A stretch of DNA of 64,000 nucleotides from an uncultured Bacilli bacterium (GTDB lineage Bacteria > Bacillota_I > Bacilli_A > RF39 > UBA660): positions 68,345 to 132,344 of the forward strand of contig CAKPCH010000006.1 in assembly GCA_934141535.1 (NCBI GenBank), given 5' to 3'. Shown here in pieces: positions 25,726 to 35,357 of the stretch; the first letter of the stretch is position 1; each line of letters begins with the position of its first letter. The notes beneath the pieces are model-generated. The model had not been told where the DNA came from. It did no database searches and worked only from the letters and a program-made list of their open reading frames with translations. The position numbers were made by a program, and so were the translations under genes.

Positions 25726-26543
25726 TATTTATCATCTCCATCTTTATATAAAGTTGAATCTATAAAATCTAAGAAGTCATCTTCATCTAGTTCATTATCC
25801 TTTTTATTGCTTTCTTTTTCTTCTACTTCTTCTTTTTCATCATCTAAATCTACATCAGAAGTATGTTTTTCTTTTTTTATCAATATTTCATCTAATTCTT
25901 TTCCAATATCATCTGTTAAGTCTGATAATAAATCATCATTTAAATCACTATCTTTATCACTTAATGTTGTATCTTTTTTATTATCTTCTTCATCTTTAAA
26001 TAATATTGAATTTTTTCCAAATAAAGTATTTTCAAGTTCATCTTCTAATGTACCATAAGCCTTATTTCTTATAGAATCTATTGATGGCTCTGTTTCTTCT
26101 TTATAAGATCTATTATCTGTATCATTTCTTTCTACAATATCTTCTTTATGATAGTTTTTATCTAAAACACCATATACAGGAGAGATTATTGGAGTTGGCT
26201 TAAATACTTTTTTTTCTTCTTCATATTTTAAAGGACTATTACCAGAATAAAACTCTTTTTGTTTAATTACTCTTTTCTCTTCCACTACTTCTTTTTTGGG
26301 TTCTTCTTTTGGTTCAATTATATTTAAATCTTTAAAATCATTATCATCAAAGAATACTGGAGTATTTAGTTTTTGTGTATCCTCAAATTTAAAATTTTCA
26401 ACAACTTCTTCCTCAAAATTATCTTCTTTAGTATTTGGAGATTCTATTGGTACATGAGTAACTTCTTTTTTTATTTTTTCTACTTTAACCTCATCCTCAA
26501 CTTCTTCTGTAAACATGTTTTTTACTTTTTCAAAAAATTTCAT
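25725..26543 (-). CDS. Acidic, mostly disordered protein with an ISPVYGVL motif
   Basis: A 272-residue, Asp/Glu/Lys-rich protein with little predicted fold. It starts with an amphipathic stretch (MKFFEKVKNMF) that could touch the membrane. An ordered patch of hydrophobic residues, FKPTPIISPVYGVLDKNY (about 118-135), stands out from the disordered background and looks like a short docking motif. The C-terminal 100 residues are almost all acidic. It leads the unit with the DUF948 and YtxH genes. Relation to divisome or envelope scaffolds is possible but not shown. Confidence 0.7.
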   Translation of the reverse strand: MKFFEKVKNMFTEEVEDEVKVEKIKKEVTHVPIESPNTKEDNFEEEVVENFKFEDTQKLNTPVFFDDNDFKDLNIIEPKEEPKKEVVEEKRVIKQKEFYSGNSPLKYEEEKKVFKPTPIISPVYGVLDKNYHKEDIVERNDTDNRSYKEETEPSIDSIRNKAYGTLEDELENTLFGKNSILFKDEEDNKKDTTLSDKDSDLNDDLLSDLTDDIGKELDEILIKKEKHTSDVDLDDEKEEVEEKESNKKDNELDEDDFLDFIDSTLYKDGDDK

Positions 26544-26546
26544 ATG

Positions 26547-27170
26547 TCACCTATCCTCTTTCATTTCATTTTCTGATTCTAGCTTAAATTTTTCACTATC
26601 TGATTTTGAATTATAATTATTATATTTTCCTGTCTTATTTATAAAGTAATCATCTTCTAACATAAGTTTTACAATATCATAATTATACTTTATTGTAGAT
26701 AATATATAAGAAGAATTCAATATTGTATCATTTAATTTTTCCTTAGGTACAACTGCTTCTATCAAAGCATAATTATAGAAAAACTCTATATAATATAATT
26801 CATCTTTTTCAAGTATTTTTAAATATCCATCATATTTAAATCCATCACTTGTTTTAAATTCTCTTGAATAATAGGCACTTACATCTTCTTTATACTCATA
26901 ACTTGATTTATAATAATAGTTAATCGCATCTATATATAAATAATAATAAGTACCATTACAATATAAAATATCATTTAAATCATCACTATCAATATAAGTT
27001 ACTCCACCTGGTAAATAATACTTATAACCTTGTCCAATCTGATTATATAATTTATTATCTTTAGTCAATATAACATTAAGTATATTATCAATATTAGACG
27101 TATCAATTCTAACAACAGAGCACCCTGTAAGTAACAGTATTAATAAAATTGTAATTATTTTATTTTTCAT
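26547..27170 (-). CDS. Lipoprotein of unknown function
   Basis: A 207-residue protein with signal peptide and a clear lipobox LLTGC (Cys16). The mature part is rich in Tyr and Asn, with beta-strand character (GYKYYLPGGVTYIDSDDL, DGYLKILEKDELYYIEFFYNYA). No family is recognised. It is 3 bases upstream of the acidic protein gene and probably co-transcribed with it. Confidence 0.75.
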   Translation of the reverse strand: MKNKIITILLILLLTGCSVVRIDTSNIDNILNVILTKDNKLYNQIGQGYKYYLPGGVTYIDSDDLNDILYCNGTYYYLYIDAINYYYKSSYEYKEDVSAYYSREFKTSDGFKYDGYLKILEKDELYYIEFFYNYALIEAVVPKEKLNDTILNSSYILSTIKYNYDIVKLMLEDDYFINKTGKYNNYNSKSDSEKFKLESENEMKEDR

Positions 27171-27248
27171 GATACACCATCCAACATTATTATATCAAAA
27201 AAATAATATTTTTACTATAGTTTATTTGTAATATAAAATTTTTTAATA

Positions 27249-27878
27249 CTATTTTTTTACACAAATTTTATAAATAGGCATTCCAATAGAACTAAACTTT
27301 TTCTCATATTCAGTTTGTACATTATATTTTAAATCATCTTTATATAAATCTAGACTTATATCCTCTATTTTATATCCATAATCAGTAAAAGATTTAATAG
27401 AATATTCAAATAATTTTCTATTATCTGTTTTCATTATTATTTTTTTCTCATCTTTAAATATTTTCTCATATCTTTCTAAGAATTTAGCACTTGTTAATCT
27501 TCTATTCTCATGTCTATTTTTAGGCCAGGGATCAGAAAAATTTAAATACAAAGTGTCAATCTCATTTAAAAATATATCTTCTATGTTTGTAGCATCCATT
27601 CTTATTAATCTTAAATTAGGAAGATCTACATCCTCTAGTTTTTCGAGTGCTCTAACAATAACACTATCATACTTCTCTATTCCTATAAAATTAATATTAG
27701 GATACATTTTAGCCATACCTATTATAAAATTACCCTTACCCATACCTATTTCTAGATGTATGTTATTATCATTGTTAAATAAACTCTTAAATCTACCTTT
27801 ATAACTTTCTACATCATTAATAATATATGGATTACTATTTATTATATTTGACGCGCCCTTTACATTTCTAAGTCTCAT
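27249..27878 (-). CDS. trmB: tRNA (guanine-N7-)-methyltransferase
   Basis: TrmB methylates G46 in tRNA variable loops using S-adenosylmethionine. The 209-residue protein shows the SAM site EIGMGKGNF (about 43-51), the acidic IGIEKYDSV, and the hallmark NFSDPWPKNRHENRRLT (about 116-132), with KTDNRKLF near the end. Length and motifs are standard. GGTGATAAA lies before the start. It is divergent from the 27955 gene. Confidence 0.96.
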   Translation of the reverse strand: MRLRNVKGASNIINSNPYIINDVESYKGRFKSLFNNDNNIHLEIGMGKGNFIIGMAKMYPNINFIGIEKYDSVIVRALEKLEDVDLPNLRLIRMDATNIEDIFLNEIDTLYLNFSDPWPKNRHENRRLTSAKFLERYEKIFKDEKKIIMKTDNRKLFEYSIKSFTDYGYKIEDISLDLYKDDLKYNVQTEYEKKFSSIGMPIYKICVKK

Positions 27879-27954
27879 TTTATCACCGACTTAATTATAT
27901 CATATTTTGTAAATATATAAAATATAGAGCATATAATTTTTTAGGAGGTAATTC

Positions 27955-28224
27955 ATGAAAGATAAAAGAAATTGTGGTGCAAATTATCCTATATATCAGC
28001 CACCTATGATGCCATTTATTGGCATGCCAAATCCTTATCAAATGGGATATAATCAAGGATATACTACAAATAGTATAAGTTCAAACACATTAGAACAACA
28101 ACTTAACAATCTAGAACAACAAGTTAATAATTTAGAATCTAGAGTAACAAGATTAGAAAACATGAATAATATTAATACAAACAATAATAATAAATATAAT
28201 AATTCTAATTATTATATGGTATAA
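27955..28224 (+). CDS. Small Pro/Tyr-rich protein with coiled coil
   Basis: An 89-residue protein: a Pro-, Tyr- and Met-rich N-terminus (YPIYQPPMMPFIGMPNPYQMGYNQGY), one short coiled coil (about 46-69, LEQQLNNLEQQVNNLESRVTRLE) and an Asn-rich tail. It has no signal peptide. The composition recalls small spore-coat or spore-associated proteins, and sspI is the next gene, but I cannot assign a family. GGAGG lies 6 bases upstream. A CATATAAT box 17 bases before that is the only promoter-like element. Confidence 0.65.
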   Translation: MKDKRNCGANYPIYQPPMMPFIGMPNPYQMGYNQGYTTNSISSNTLEQQLNNLEQQVNNLESRVTRLENMNNINTNNNNKYNNSNYYMV

Positions 28225-28250
28225 AAACTAGTTATCTAGTTTTTTTGTAT
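28222..28250 (+). terminator. Terminator of the coiled-coil gene
   Basis: AAAACTAG (28224-28231) pairs with CTAGTTTT (28236-28243), followed by T-run. Confidence 0.85.
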
Positions 28251-28275
28251 ATATTTTTTTATATTACTCATTATA
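28246..28275 (+). promoter_or_regulatory. Candidate sigma-G type promoter of sspI
   Basis: TGTATA (28246-28251) and CATTATA (28269-28275) with a 17-bp spacer resemble the forespore sigma-G consensus TGAATA and CATACTA. This fits the gene, since sspI is forespore-expressed in Bacillus. Confidence 0.4.
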
Positions 28276-28293
28276 AAATAGAAAGGAGAATCC

Positions 28294-28497
28294 ATGAATA
28301 TAGATATTAGAGAAAGTATTAAAAATAATTTTAAAAATAGTTCAACTAAAGAAATTAAAGAATCAATAACAGAATCATTAAAAGATAAAGAGGAAATAAC
28401 TCTACCTGGACTAGGAGTATTCTTTGAAATATTATGGGAATATTCAAATGATTCTGAAAAAGAAAAAATATTAGAATCACTAAAAAAAGGACTTTAA
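28294..28497 (+). CDS. sspI: Small acid-soluble spore protein SspI
   Basis: The 67-residue protein matches SspI along its whole length: NIDIRESIKNNF at the start, then ITLPGLGVFFEILWEYS (Bacillus has LPGLGVLFEVIWQ in this place) and the closing SEKEKILESLKKGL. SspI is a minor small acid-soluble protein made in the forespore. AAAGGAG lies 6 bases before the start. It implies that this lineage forms spores or descends from spore formers. Confidence 0.9.
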   Translation: MNIDIRESIKNNFKNSSTKEIKESITESLKDKEEITLPGLGVFFEILWEYSNDSEKEKILESLKKGL

Positions 28498-28512
28498 TGT
28501 CCTTTTTTTTGT
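28480..28512. terminator. Bidirectional terminator between sspI and the TasA-like gene
   Basis: AAAAAAGGAC and GTCCTTTTTTT pair across a 6-base loop; both converging genes can end here. Confidence 0.85.
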
Positions 28513-28526
28513 TTAATATTATTAAA

Positions 28527-29153
28527 TTATTGAGCAGAACTATAATCTAATTTAATACTACCGAAATCAACTTTAACATCTCCATCAACGTCAGTAGATC
28601 CACCATAAGTTATAGTTAATACTACGTTTTCAGTTCCGCTAGTTTTAGCTAATTTATGAGTAGTTGTTACACTCTTAGTAGCAGTTAAGTTAGCTAATTC
28701 AGTGTCATCACCGATAGATGCTTTTAAAGTGATATTAGCACATGCAGTATCCATTAATTCTTTAGTAACAGCATTAGCTCCTGTAGTAGCTACAGCAGTA
28801 CATTTAGCAGCAGCTGGTGTAAATGTTACAGTTTTTAAATATGCATCATATGATCCAGTGTTATTTACTGGTATAGTGTAAGTAACTGTATCACCAGGTT
28901 TAGATAATTGAGCTGTAATACCAGCTATAGTCATAAGGCCATCAGCACCAGCACTTAGTGTAACTTCTCCTTTTCCTGTTGGGTTTACTGTTCCAGCACC
29001 AAATGCAATTTTAAAGCTTGCTTTGTCTGGAGTTACAGTTGCGCTTGAGTTGATAGTTAAAGTACTAGAGAATGCGGCAAAACCAATACTTAATCCTAAT
29101 ACTGAAACAACTAATGCAACTAAAGCTATAGTTTTTCCATTTGTGTTTTTCAT
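28527..29153 (-). CDS. TasA/CalY-like (SipW-dependent type) secreted protein
   Basis: A 208-residue protein with the N-terminus of the SipW-processed TasA/CalY/camelysin group: KTIALVALVVSVLGLSIGFAAFSSTLTI, with cleavage expected after the FAAFSST region. The mature part is an all-beta domain with the NTGSYDAYLKTVTF motif, typical of matrix-fibre proteins, and two cysteines about 22 apart. The gene uses more G/C-containing, evenly spread codons than its neighbours, as highly expressed genes in AT-rich bacteria often do, and has two strong tandem promoters. Fibre formation is inferred. A related N-terminal module begins the 53929-55167 protein. Confidence 0.85.
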   Translation of the reverse strand: MKNTNGKTIALVALVVSVLGLSIGFAAFSSTLTINSSATVTPDKASFKIAFGAGTVNPTGKGEVTLSAGADGLMTIAGITAQLSKPGDTVTYTIPVNNTGSYDAYLKTVTFTPAAAKCTAVATTGANAVTKELMDTACANITLKASIGDDTELANLTATKSVTTTHKLAKTSGTENVVLTITYGGSTDVDGDVKVDFGSIKLDYSSAQ

Positions 29154-29197
29154 ATTATTCCTCCTCTATTTTTAAAACACGGTATGTACATACATAA

Positions 29198-29257
29198 ATT
29201 ATATTATACGTTCTGTATGTTACAAATTAATTATATCATATGTAAAAAAAAAAGCAA
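29198..29257 (-). promoter_or_regulatory. Tandem promoters of the TasA-like gene
   Basis: Upstream promoter: TTGCTT (29252-29257), 16 bp, TATAAT (29230-29235) with TG extension. Downstream promoter: TTGTAA (29220-29225), 16 bp, TATAAT (29198-29203). A palindrome-like TATGTACATA (about 29183-29192) lies between them and the start codon and could be an operator. Confidence 0.65.
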
Positions 29258-29289
29258 TATGTTTTTGACATTTTTTTTAAAATTTTAAA

Positions 29290-29325
29290 AAAAGAAAAAG
29301 CACTTATCAAATAAATGCCTTTATT
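29290..29325 (-). terminator. Terminator of glyS
   Basis: AAGGCA and TGCTTT pair (one G-U) around an AT loop, followed by T-rich sequence on the minus strand. Confidence 0.6.
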
Positions 29326-29328
29326 TTA

Positions 29329-30702
<1,374 letters not shown>

Positions 30703-30703
30703 A

Positions 30704-31471
30704 TTAAAATCCCTCCATCTTTAACTGTTTAACTTTTTTATTCTTATAAGATTCATTATAATTATTTATAATAGGAGTTAATAACTCTTCTATTACTTTA
30801 TCTCCTAATATAAATTTTACATTACCACACTTAATATATCTATACTTTTCTATATATACCTTACAAAAAGAATTATAAATATTTTCAGTTTCTATATAAG
30901 CAGGCATTCCTTCTTTAATAAACTTTTCATATAAAAGATTCTTTAAAAATTCACTTTCATATTCATCTATAATACCTAATTTTGAATGAACATCTAAATA
31001 TATAATATTATTATCTTTATTATATCTACTACCATTATTATTAGTATTTATAAAATATTCATTTATATTTTCATTTTCTTTTATAAATAAATCTCTACAA
31101 ACTTGATATTTCTTCGTTAACATATCTATTATTGACATATTATAGTCATCAGATAATATTTGAATAGAAAGTTCTCTTTTATTTAATCCTTTTACTAAAA
31201 CAAATAAATCATTATAATAAGGTAGAATCGTATTAGAAATACTATTTATTGTACTATAATAACAAAAATGTTCTATTATACTTAATATTTGTTCATCATT
31301 CGATTTATATTTTAAATAATCTGTAAATTTATTAGTTAATTTACTAATATTACTATCATCTATTAATGTCTTATCTTTTTTTACTTTAACTCTATAATTA
31401 TTATCATAATAATTTATTATTATTTGTTTATAATTATTAGCATTCAAATATCTTTTACCATCTATAAACAT
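30704..31471 (-). CDS. Hypothetical protein in the glyS operon
   Basis: A 255-residue soluble protein with no signal peptide. It occupies the place where recO often precedes glyS in Firmicutes, but I see neither the OB-fold start nor the zinc cysteines of RecO. It is rich in Asn, Tyr and Lys, and mixed alpha/beta. A stretch [21 protein letters not shown] (about 150-170) might be a metal-dependent fold but I cannot identify it. The ribosome site is AGGAGG. It is the first gene behind the T-box. Confidence 0.65.
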   Translation of the reverse strand: MFIDGKRYLNANNYKQIIINYYDNNYRVKVKKDKTLIDDSNISKLTNKFTDYLKYKSNDEQILSIIEHFCYYSTINSISNTILPYYNDLFVLVKGLNKRELSIQILSDDYNMSIIDMLTKKYQVCRDLFIKENENINEYFINTNNNGSRYNKDNNIIYLDVHSKLGIIDEYESEFLKNLLYEKFIKEGMPAYIETENIYNSFCKVYIEKYRYIKCGNVKFILGDKVIEELLTPIINNYNESYKNKKVKQLKMEGF

Positions 31472-31484
31472 ATTTTTATTTCCT

Positions 31485-31614
31485 CCTAATAAAAAAACTT
31501 CTAGATATGTAAGGGCCTAATATAGACGGTTCCACCTTACTTATTCTAGAAGAATATCTTTTCTTTATAGTGCTACAGGTTTCCAAGCCCTTCATCGCAT
31601 TTAATAATTAACAT
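31485..31614 (-). ncRNA. T-box: T-box riboswitch of the glyS operon, with unusually short stem I
   Basis: The T-box core AAGGTGGAACCGTC is the complement of 31525-31538. A terminator with arms CTTCTAGA (31498-31505) and TCTAGAAG (31545-31552) ends in T7 before the first gene. From the predicted transcription start (about 31614) only about 75 bases precede the T-box, so the usual 100-base stem I with distal loops cannot fit. One hairpin (complement of 31571-31599; TGC...GCA closing, AGG/CCT inside, loop GCTTGGAAA) is the only stem I candidate; its loop contains GGA, a Gly codon. Glycine is inferred from glyS. Confidence 0.8.
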
Positions 31615-31620
31615 TAATGT

Positions 31621-31649
31621 ATTATAGAATAATAAAATTGTTTTGTCAA
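31621..31649 (-). promoter_or_regulatory. Promoter of the glyS T-box operon
   Basis: Consensus TTGACA (31644-31649) and TATAAT (31621-31626) on the minus strand, with a 17-bp spacer. Confidence 0.85.
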
Positions 31650-31653
31650 TATA

Positions 31654-31851
31654 TTATTGGCAAATTGCTTCCCCTGGTTTTGATCCTTCAACATAAGTTT
31701 TATTTTGTAATTCACATCCTGATTTTGTTATAGCATCTTGTAAATATCCACCTAGTAATTTAACAAGACTAACTACAATTACACTTATAACTGCTATTAT
31801 AAGTAAATATTCAACTAATGCTTGACCTTTATTATTTAACTTTTTATTCAT
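31654..31851 (-). CDS. Flp-type pilin-like protein
   Basis: A 65-residue protein with a short basic leader (MNKKLNNKG) followed by QALVEYLLIIAVISVIVVSLVKLLGG, which matches the Flp/class IVb pilin start (processing after Gly9, Glu at position 5 of the mature protein, then Tyr). Two C-terminal cysteines (CELQ...AICQ) could form a disulfide. No tad/cpa assembly genes are beside it, so processing and export must rely on genes elsewhere. Confidence 0.8.
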   Translation of the reverse strand: MNKKLNNKGQALVEYLLIIAVISVIVVSLVKLLGGYLQDAITKSGCELQNKTYVEGSKPGEAICQ

Positions 31852-31935
31852 AAATAAACCTCCAGTACTATAATAATTTTATTACTTTTTTGTTTTTTTG
31901 TCAATATCATGGTATACTTATTTTAGGTGATATTA

Positions 31936-32250
31936 ATGCATATAAAGATTAATAATGAAACCATTTATGTAAAAGAGTGTGATACATTCTTTAAAAGATT
32001 AAAAGGTCTTATGTTTAAAAAAAATATAAATGAAAATCTATGTTTTAAAAAGTGCAATAGTATTCATACATTCTTTATGTTTGATAATATTGATGTTGTT
32101 ATGACTGATAAGAATTTTAATATCTTATATATTTATAAAAATTTAAAGCATTCTAAAATAATATTACCTAAACGACATGTATATTATACATTTGAGTTTC
32201 CTAAAGAAAAATTTAATTTTAAAAAAAGCGAAAAAATAAAAGTTATTTAA
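31936..32250 (+). CDS. DUF192 family protein
   Basis: A 104-residue protein with the DUF192 pattern: FFKRLKGLMFKK, then SIHTFFMFDNIDVVMTDKNFNI and the C-terminal YYTFEFPKEKF. Many relatives are secreted; this one has no signal peptide. The start is set at 31936 by AGGTGAT 4 bases upstream. An earlier GTG is possible. The family's function is not established. Confidence 0.85.
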   Translation: MHIKINNETIYVKECDTFFKRLKGLMFKKNINENLCFKKCNSIHTFFMFDNIDVVMTDKNFNILYIYKNLKHSKIILPKRHVYYTFEFPKEKFNFKKSEKIKVI

Positions 32251-32265
32251 CTTTTATTTTTTTTA
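32233..32265. terminator. Bidirectional terminator
   Basis: AAATAAAAGTT pairs with AACTTTTATTT, followed by T-run; it closes the DUF192 gene and the convergent oxidoreductase gene. Confidence 0.75.
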
Positions 32266-33698
32266 GTTAATATTCTAGCCATTTTAACTCCAGCACATGA
32301 TGCCATCATAAGACCTGTAGTAAGTCCTCCACCATCACCTATTGAATATAAGCCTTCTATATTTGTCATAAAATTCTCATCTAGAACTACTTCATTACTA
32401 TAAAATTTAATTTCTGGTCCATAAAGTAAATTGTCTGGATTAGCAAACCCTTCTACTACTTTATCAACATCACTTATAAAATGTAATATATCAGTCATAG
32501 TTCTATAGCCTAATCCATAAGTTAAATCTCCTGCTGTGGCACATTCTAATGTTGGAACTACTGAATTATTTTTTAAATCTTCTTCCCAAGTTCTTCTTCC
32601 TCTATAAATATCACCTAATCTTTGTACCATTATAGTATTGCCACCTAAACGATTTAGGTTTTGTGCTACATTTTCTCCATATTCTATTGGTTTATCAAAT
32701 GGATATGTAAAATGATGAGAAACTAAGATTGCTAAATTAGTATTAGTACTTTTTTTATCTTTATATGAATGGCCATTTACAAGAGTTAAGCCATTATCAT
32801 ACACTTCTGCTGATACAAATCCACTTGGATTTTGACAAAAAGTTCTAACTTTATCTCTATATGGATAAGGACGCCCTATAAACTTTCCTTCATACATATA
32901 AAGATTTATTTTTTCCATTACTGAATCTGGTAATTCATAACGAATACCTATATCTACACTACCTATTTTAGTATTTATATTATGTTTAATACAAATATCA
33001 CTAAGCCAAGAAGCACCCTTTCTACCAACAGCAAGTACAACAGAATCAGATAATATTTCTTCATCTTTATTTTCTCTTATTTTATGTATTTTAACACCTT
33101 TTATTTTATTAGATTTAATAATAATATCTGTTACTTCAGTTTCAAACATCATATTAATTTTATGTTCTTGTAAATATTTTTCTAACTTAGTATATAATTC
33201 ATGAGCTTTTTCTGTACCTAAATGTCTTATAGGATAAGAAACTAAATTAAGATTATTTTTACTAGCTTTATTTTGTAATTTTTTAATCTCATCCATATGA
33301 TCAATTCCATGTAATTTAGGATCTGCTCCAAATTTTAAATAAACATTATCAGTATAAGTTAAAAGATCATAAATCTCTTCTTCACTCATATATTTTTTAA
33401 AATATCCCCCATCATTACCACCTAAATAAATTTCTCCATTTTTATCTCTACTAGATAAGTGATAAGAGTTTAATTTTCCATCAGAAAATGCACCTGCTCC
33501 ACTAAAACCACAAGTAATATTACAAAATGGTTTGCAATTTAAACATTTACCTGCTTTTTTTATTGGACAAACTCTTTTTTCTACTGGTTTTCCTTGATCA
33601 ATTAATAAAACATTTTTATAGTTATTAAGTTGTATTAACTCATAAGCTAAAAATACTGCACTTGGTCCCATACCAACAACTACTAAATCATACTTCAT
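32247..33698 (-). CDS. FAD-dependent dehydrogenase (COG2509-like)
   Basis: A 483-residue flavoprotein. The N-terminal Rossmann site is VVVGMGPSAVFLAYEL (about 6-21); KRVCPIKKAGKCLNCKPFCNITCGFSGAGAFSDGKLN (about 42-78) has a cluster of five cysteines and the conserved GFSGAGAFSDGKL of this family; the C-terminal GLYSIGDGGGLTTGLMMASCAGV closes the FAD site. Relatives are annotated as uncharacterised dehydrogenases; the reaction is unknown. The cysteine cluster could bind an Fe-S centre. The start follows AGGTATAAT. Confidence 0.88.
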   Translation of the reverse strand: MKYDLVVVGMGPSAVFLAYELIQLNNYKNVLLIDQGKPVEKRVCPIKKAGKCLNCKPFCNITCGFSGAGAFSDGKLNSYHLSSRDKNGEIYLGGNDGGYFKKYMSEEEIYDLLTYTDNVYLKFGADPKLHGIDHMDEIKKLQNKASKNNLNLVSYPIRHLGTEKAHELYTKLEKYLQEHKINMMFETEVTDIIIKSNKIKGVKIHKIRENKDEEILSDSVVLAVGRKGASWLSDICIKHNINTKIGSVDIGIRYELPDSVMEKINLYMYEGKFIGRPYPYRDKVRTFCQNPSGFVSAEVYDNGLTLVNGHSYKDKKSTNTNLAILVSHHFTYPFDKPIEYGENVAQNLNRLGGNTIMVQRLGDIYRGRRTWEEDLKNNSVVPTLECATAGDLTYGLGYRTMTDILHFISDVDKVVEGFANPDNLLYGPEIKFYSNEVVLDENFMTNIEGLYSIGDGGGLTTGLMMASCAGVKMARILTKKNKS

Positions 33699-33737
33699 AT
33701 TATACCTACTTTCTATTACAAATTCATTATAACATGT

Positions 33738-33767
33738 CAAAAAAAATAAGTAAATGAATACTTATAT
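33738..33767 (-). terminator. Terminator of ftsEX
   Basis: ATAAGTATTCATTTACTTAT followed by TTTTTTT on the minus strand, overlapping the ftsX stop. Confidence 0.75.
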
Positions 33768-34667
33768 TTTTAAATATTTTCTTACTGCTTTAGCACTTCC
33801 TAGCATACCTACTATCATACCAATACCTAAAAGTACTAATGAATCGTAATATATAAATGGTGTAGGTTCTACTAGCTTAATAAACTGTGTAAATAACTGT
33901 CCACCAAAGTGATCATAAACAGCAGTATATCCATATATTGTTAATAATATTGGTATTACTGATCCTAGCATACCTAAGAATAATCCTTCAAATATAAATG
34001 GTAATTTAATATTAATATTACTAGCACCTACTAATCTCATTATTTCTATTTCTCTTTTTCTTGACATTATAGTTATCTTAATAGTATTAGTTATAAGGAA
34101 AGCAGTTACTATAATGAGTGCTACTACAGCAATTATTGTTGCTGTTCTAACTATATCAAAAACTGATACTAATTGTTCTACCATTCCTTCACCATATTTA
34201 ACTATTTCAACATGATCTATTTTTTTTATTTCATCTGCTGTTTTACTTATTAAATTTATATCTGTTACCTTTACTTGATAAGTATCTTGTATTGGACTAT
34301 CTTCTCTTGTATATTTTGACATTATACCTTTTAAAGTATCAGATGAATCCATCATTTCTTTTGATATATCCATTTTATCTCTAAATACAACATTAGAAGC
34401 TTCAACATTATCAAGAGCTATAATTTTATCATATACTTTAGTTATATCTTCTTGTGTTATATCAAGATCTAAGAAAGCAACTATTGTTACATCTTTCTCT
34501 ACTATTTGAGTAAAATTATTTACGTTAAATGATAATATTATAGATACAGCAACTACTATTAATGTAATAGTTATACAAGAGATAGATGCTATAGAAAGAG
34601 AAAAGTTTCTAAATACACTTTTAAAAGAATCTCTTATACTTCTTCCAAGTATTCTAAATGCCTTCAT
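33762..34667 (-). CDS. ftsX: Cell division membrane protein FtsX
   Basis: FtsX is the membrane half of the FtsEX complex that drives peptidoglycan hydrolases. The 301-residue protein has helix 1 (about 22-46), a large outside loop (about 48-170) and three further helices with a FtsX-type cytoplasmic motif SRKREIEIMRLVGAS (about 203-217). Its start lies 14 bases inside ftsE, so the two are coupled. No M23 or CwlO-like hydrolase gene follows, so its target must be encoded elsewhere. Confidence 0.95.
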   Translation of the reverse strand: MKAFRILGRSIRDSFKSVFRNFSLSIASISCITITLIVVAVSIILSFNVNNFTQIVEKDVTIVAFLDLDITQEDITKVYDKIIALDNVEASNVVFRDKMDISKEMMDSSDTLKGIMSKYTREDSPIQDTYQVKVTDINLISKTADEIKKIDHVEIVKYGEGMVEQLVSVFDIVRTATIIAVVALIIVTAFLITNTIKITIMSRKREIEIMRLVGASNINIKLPFIFEGLFLGMLGSVIPILLTIYGYTAVYDHFGGQLFTQFIKLVEPTPFIYYDSLVLLGIGMIVGMLGSAKAVRKYLKI

Positions 34668-35349
34668 TTACATATTCTCCTTCCTTATAATCTTTAACTA
34701 TTCTACCTTCATCAAGTAACACAACACGTTTCTTTAATTTATTTACTATATCTATATCATGAGTTACCATTATTATAGTTGTACCAAGTTCATTTATTGC
34801 CTCTAATACTTCCATAATCTCTAAACTAGTTTTGGGATCCAAGTTTCCTGTAGGTTCATCGCAGATAAGTATTTTAGGACCATTTACAATAGCACGTGCT
34901 ATAGCAACCCTTTGTTGTTCTCCACCTGATAAATGATTTGGATATTGCTTTGCTTTATTTTTTAATCCAACTAAATCAAGTACTTTCATTACTTTTGGAT
35001 GTATTTCTTCTTTAGGAAGTCCTAATACTTCAAGTGCAAAAGCAACATTCTCATATGCAGTATCATTTGGTAATAATTGGTAATTTTGAAATACTACTCC
35101 TATTTTTCTTCTTAATTTATAAACTTTTCTATTTTTTATTTTACCTACATCAAGTCCACCTACTAAAATTTTACCACTAGTAGGTTTTTCTTCTCTATAA
35201 AGCATTTTAATTAATGTACTTTTTCCACATCCTGTAGAACCTATTATAAATACAAATTCACCTTTCTTTATAGTTAAATCTAAATCATAAATAGCAGTTG
35301 TTCCTGTTTTATATGTCTTTTTAACATTTCTTATTCTTATTAAATCCAT
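34654..35349 (-). CDS. ftsE: Cell division ATP-binding protein FtsE
   Basis: The ATPase partner of FtsX. The 231-residue ABC protein has Walker A GSTGCGKST (about 37-45), Q-loop VVFQNYQLLP, signature LSGGEQQR (about 140-147), Walker B KILICDEPTGNLD and the H-loop VTHD. It overlaps ftsX by 14 bases and is preceded 8 bases upstream by a yitT-family gene, probably on the same transcript. Confidence 0.97.
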   Translation of the reverse strand: MDLIRIRNVKKTYKTGTTAIYDLDLTIKKGEFVFIIGSTGCGKSTLIKMLYREEKPTSGKILVGGLDVGKIKNRKVYKLRRKIGVVFQNYQLLPNDTAYENVAFALEVLGLPKEEIHPKVMKVLDLVGLKNKAKQYPNHLSGGEQQRVAIARAIVNGPKILICDEPTGNLDPKTSLEIMEVLEAINELGTTIIMVTHDIDIVNKLKKRVVLLDEGRIVKDYKEGEYVNEGI

Positions 35350-35357
35350 AATTCCTC

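Noticed and set aside
25807..26058. Serine-rich plus-strand open frame
   Set aside because: It is the antisense of the acidic protein gene; the Ser richness mirrors Asp/Glu codons. There is no ribosome site.
30704..31471. RecO, expected before glyS
   Set aside because: No OB-fold start, no zinc cysteines and no sequence resemblance to RecO.
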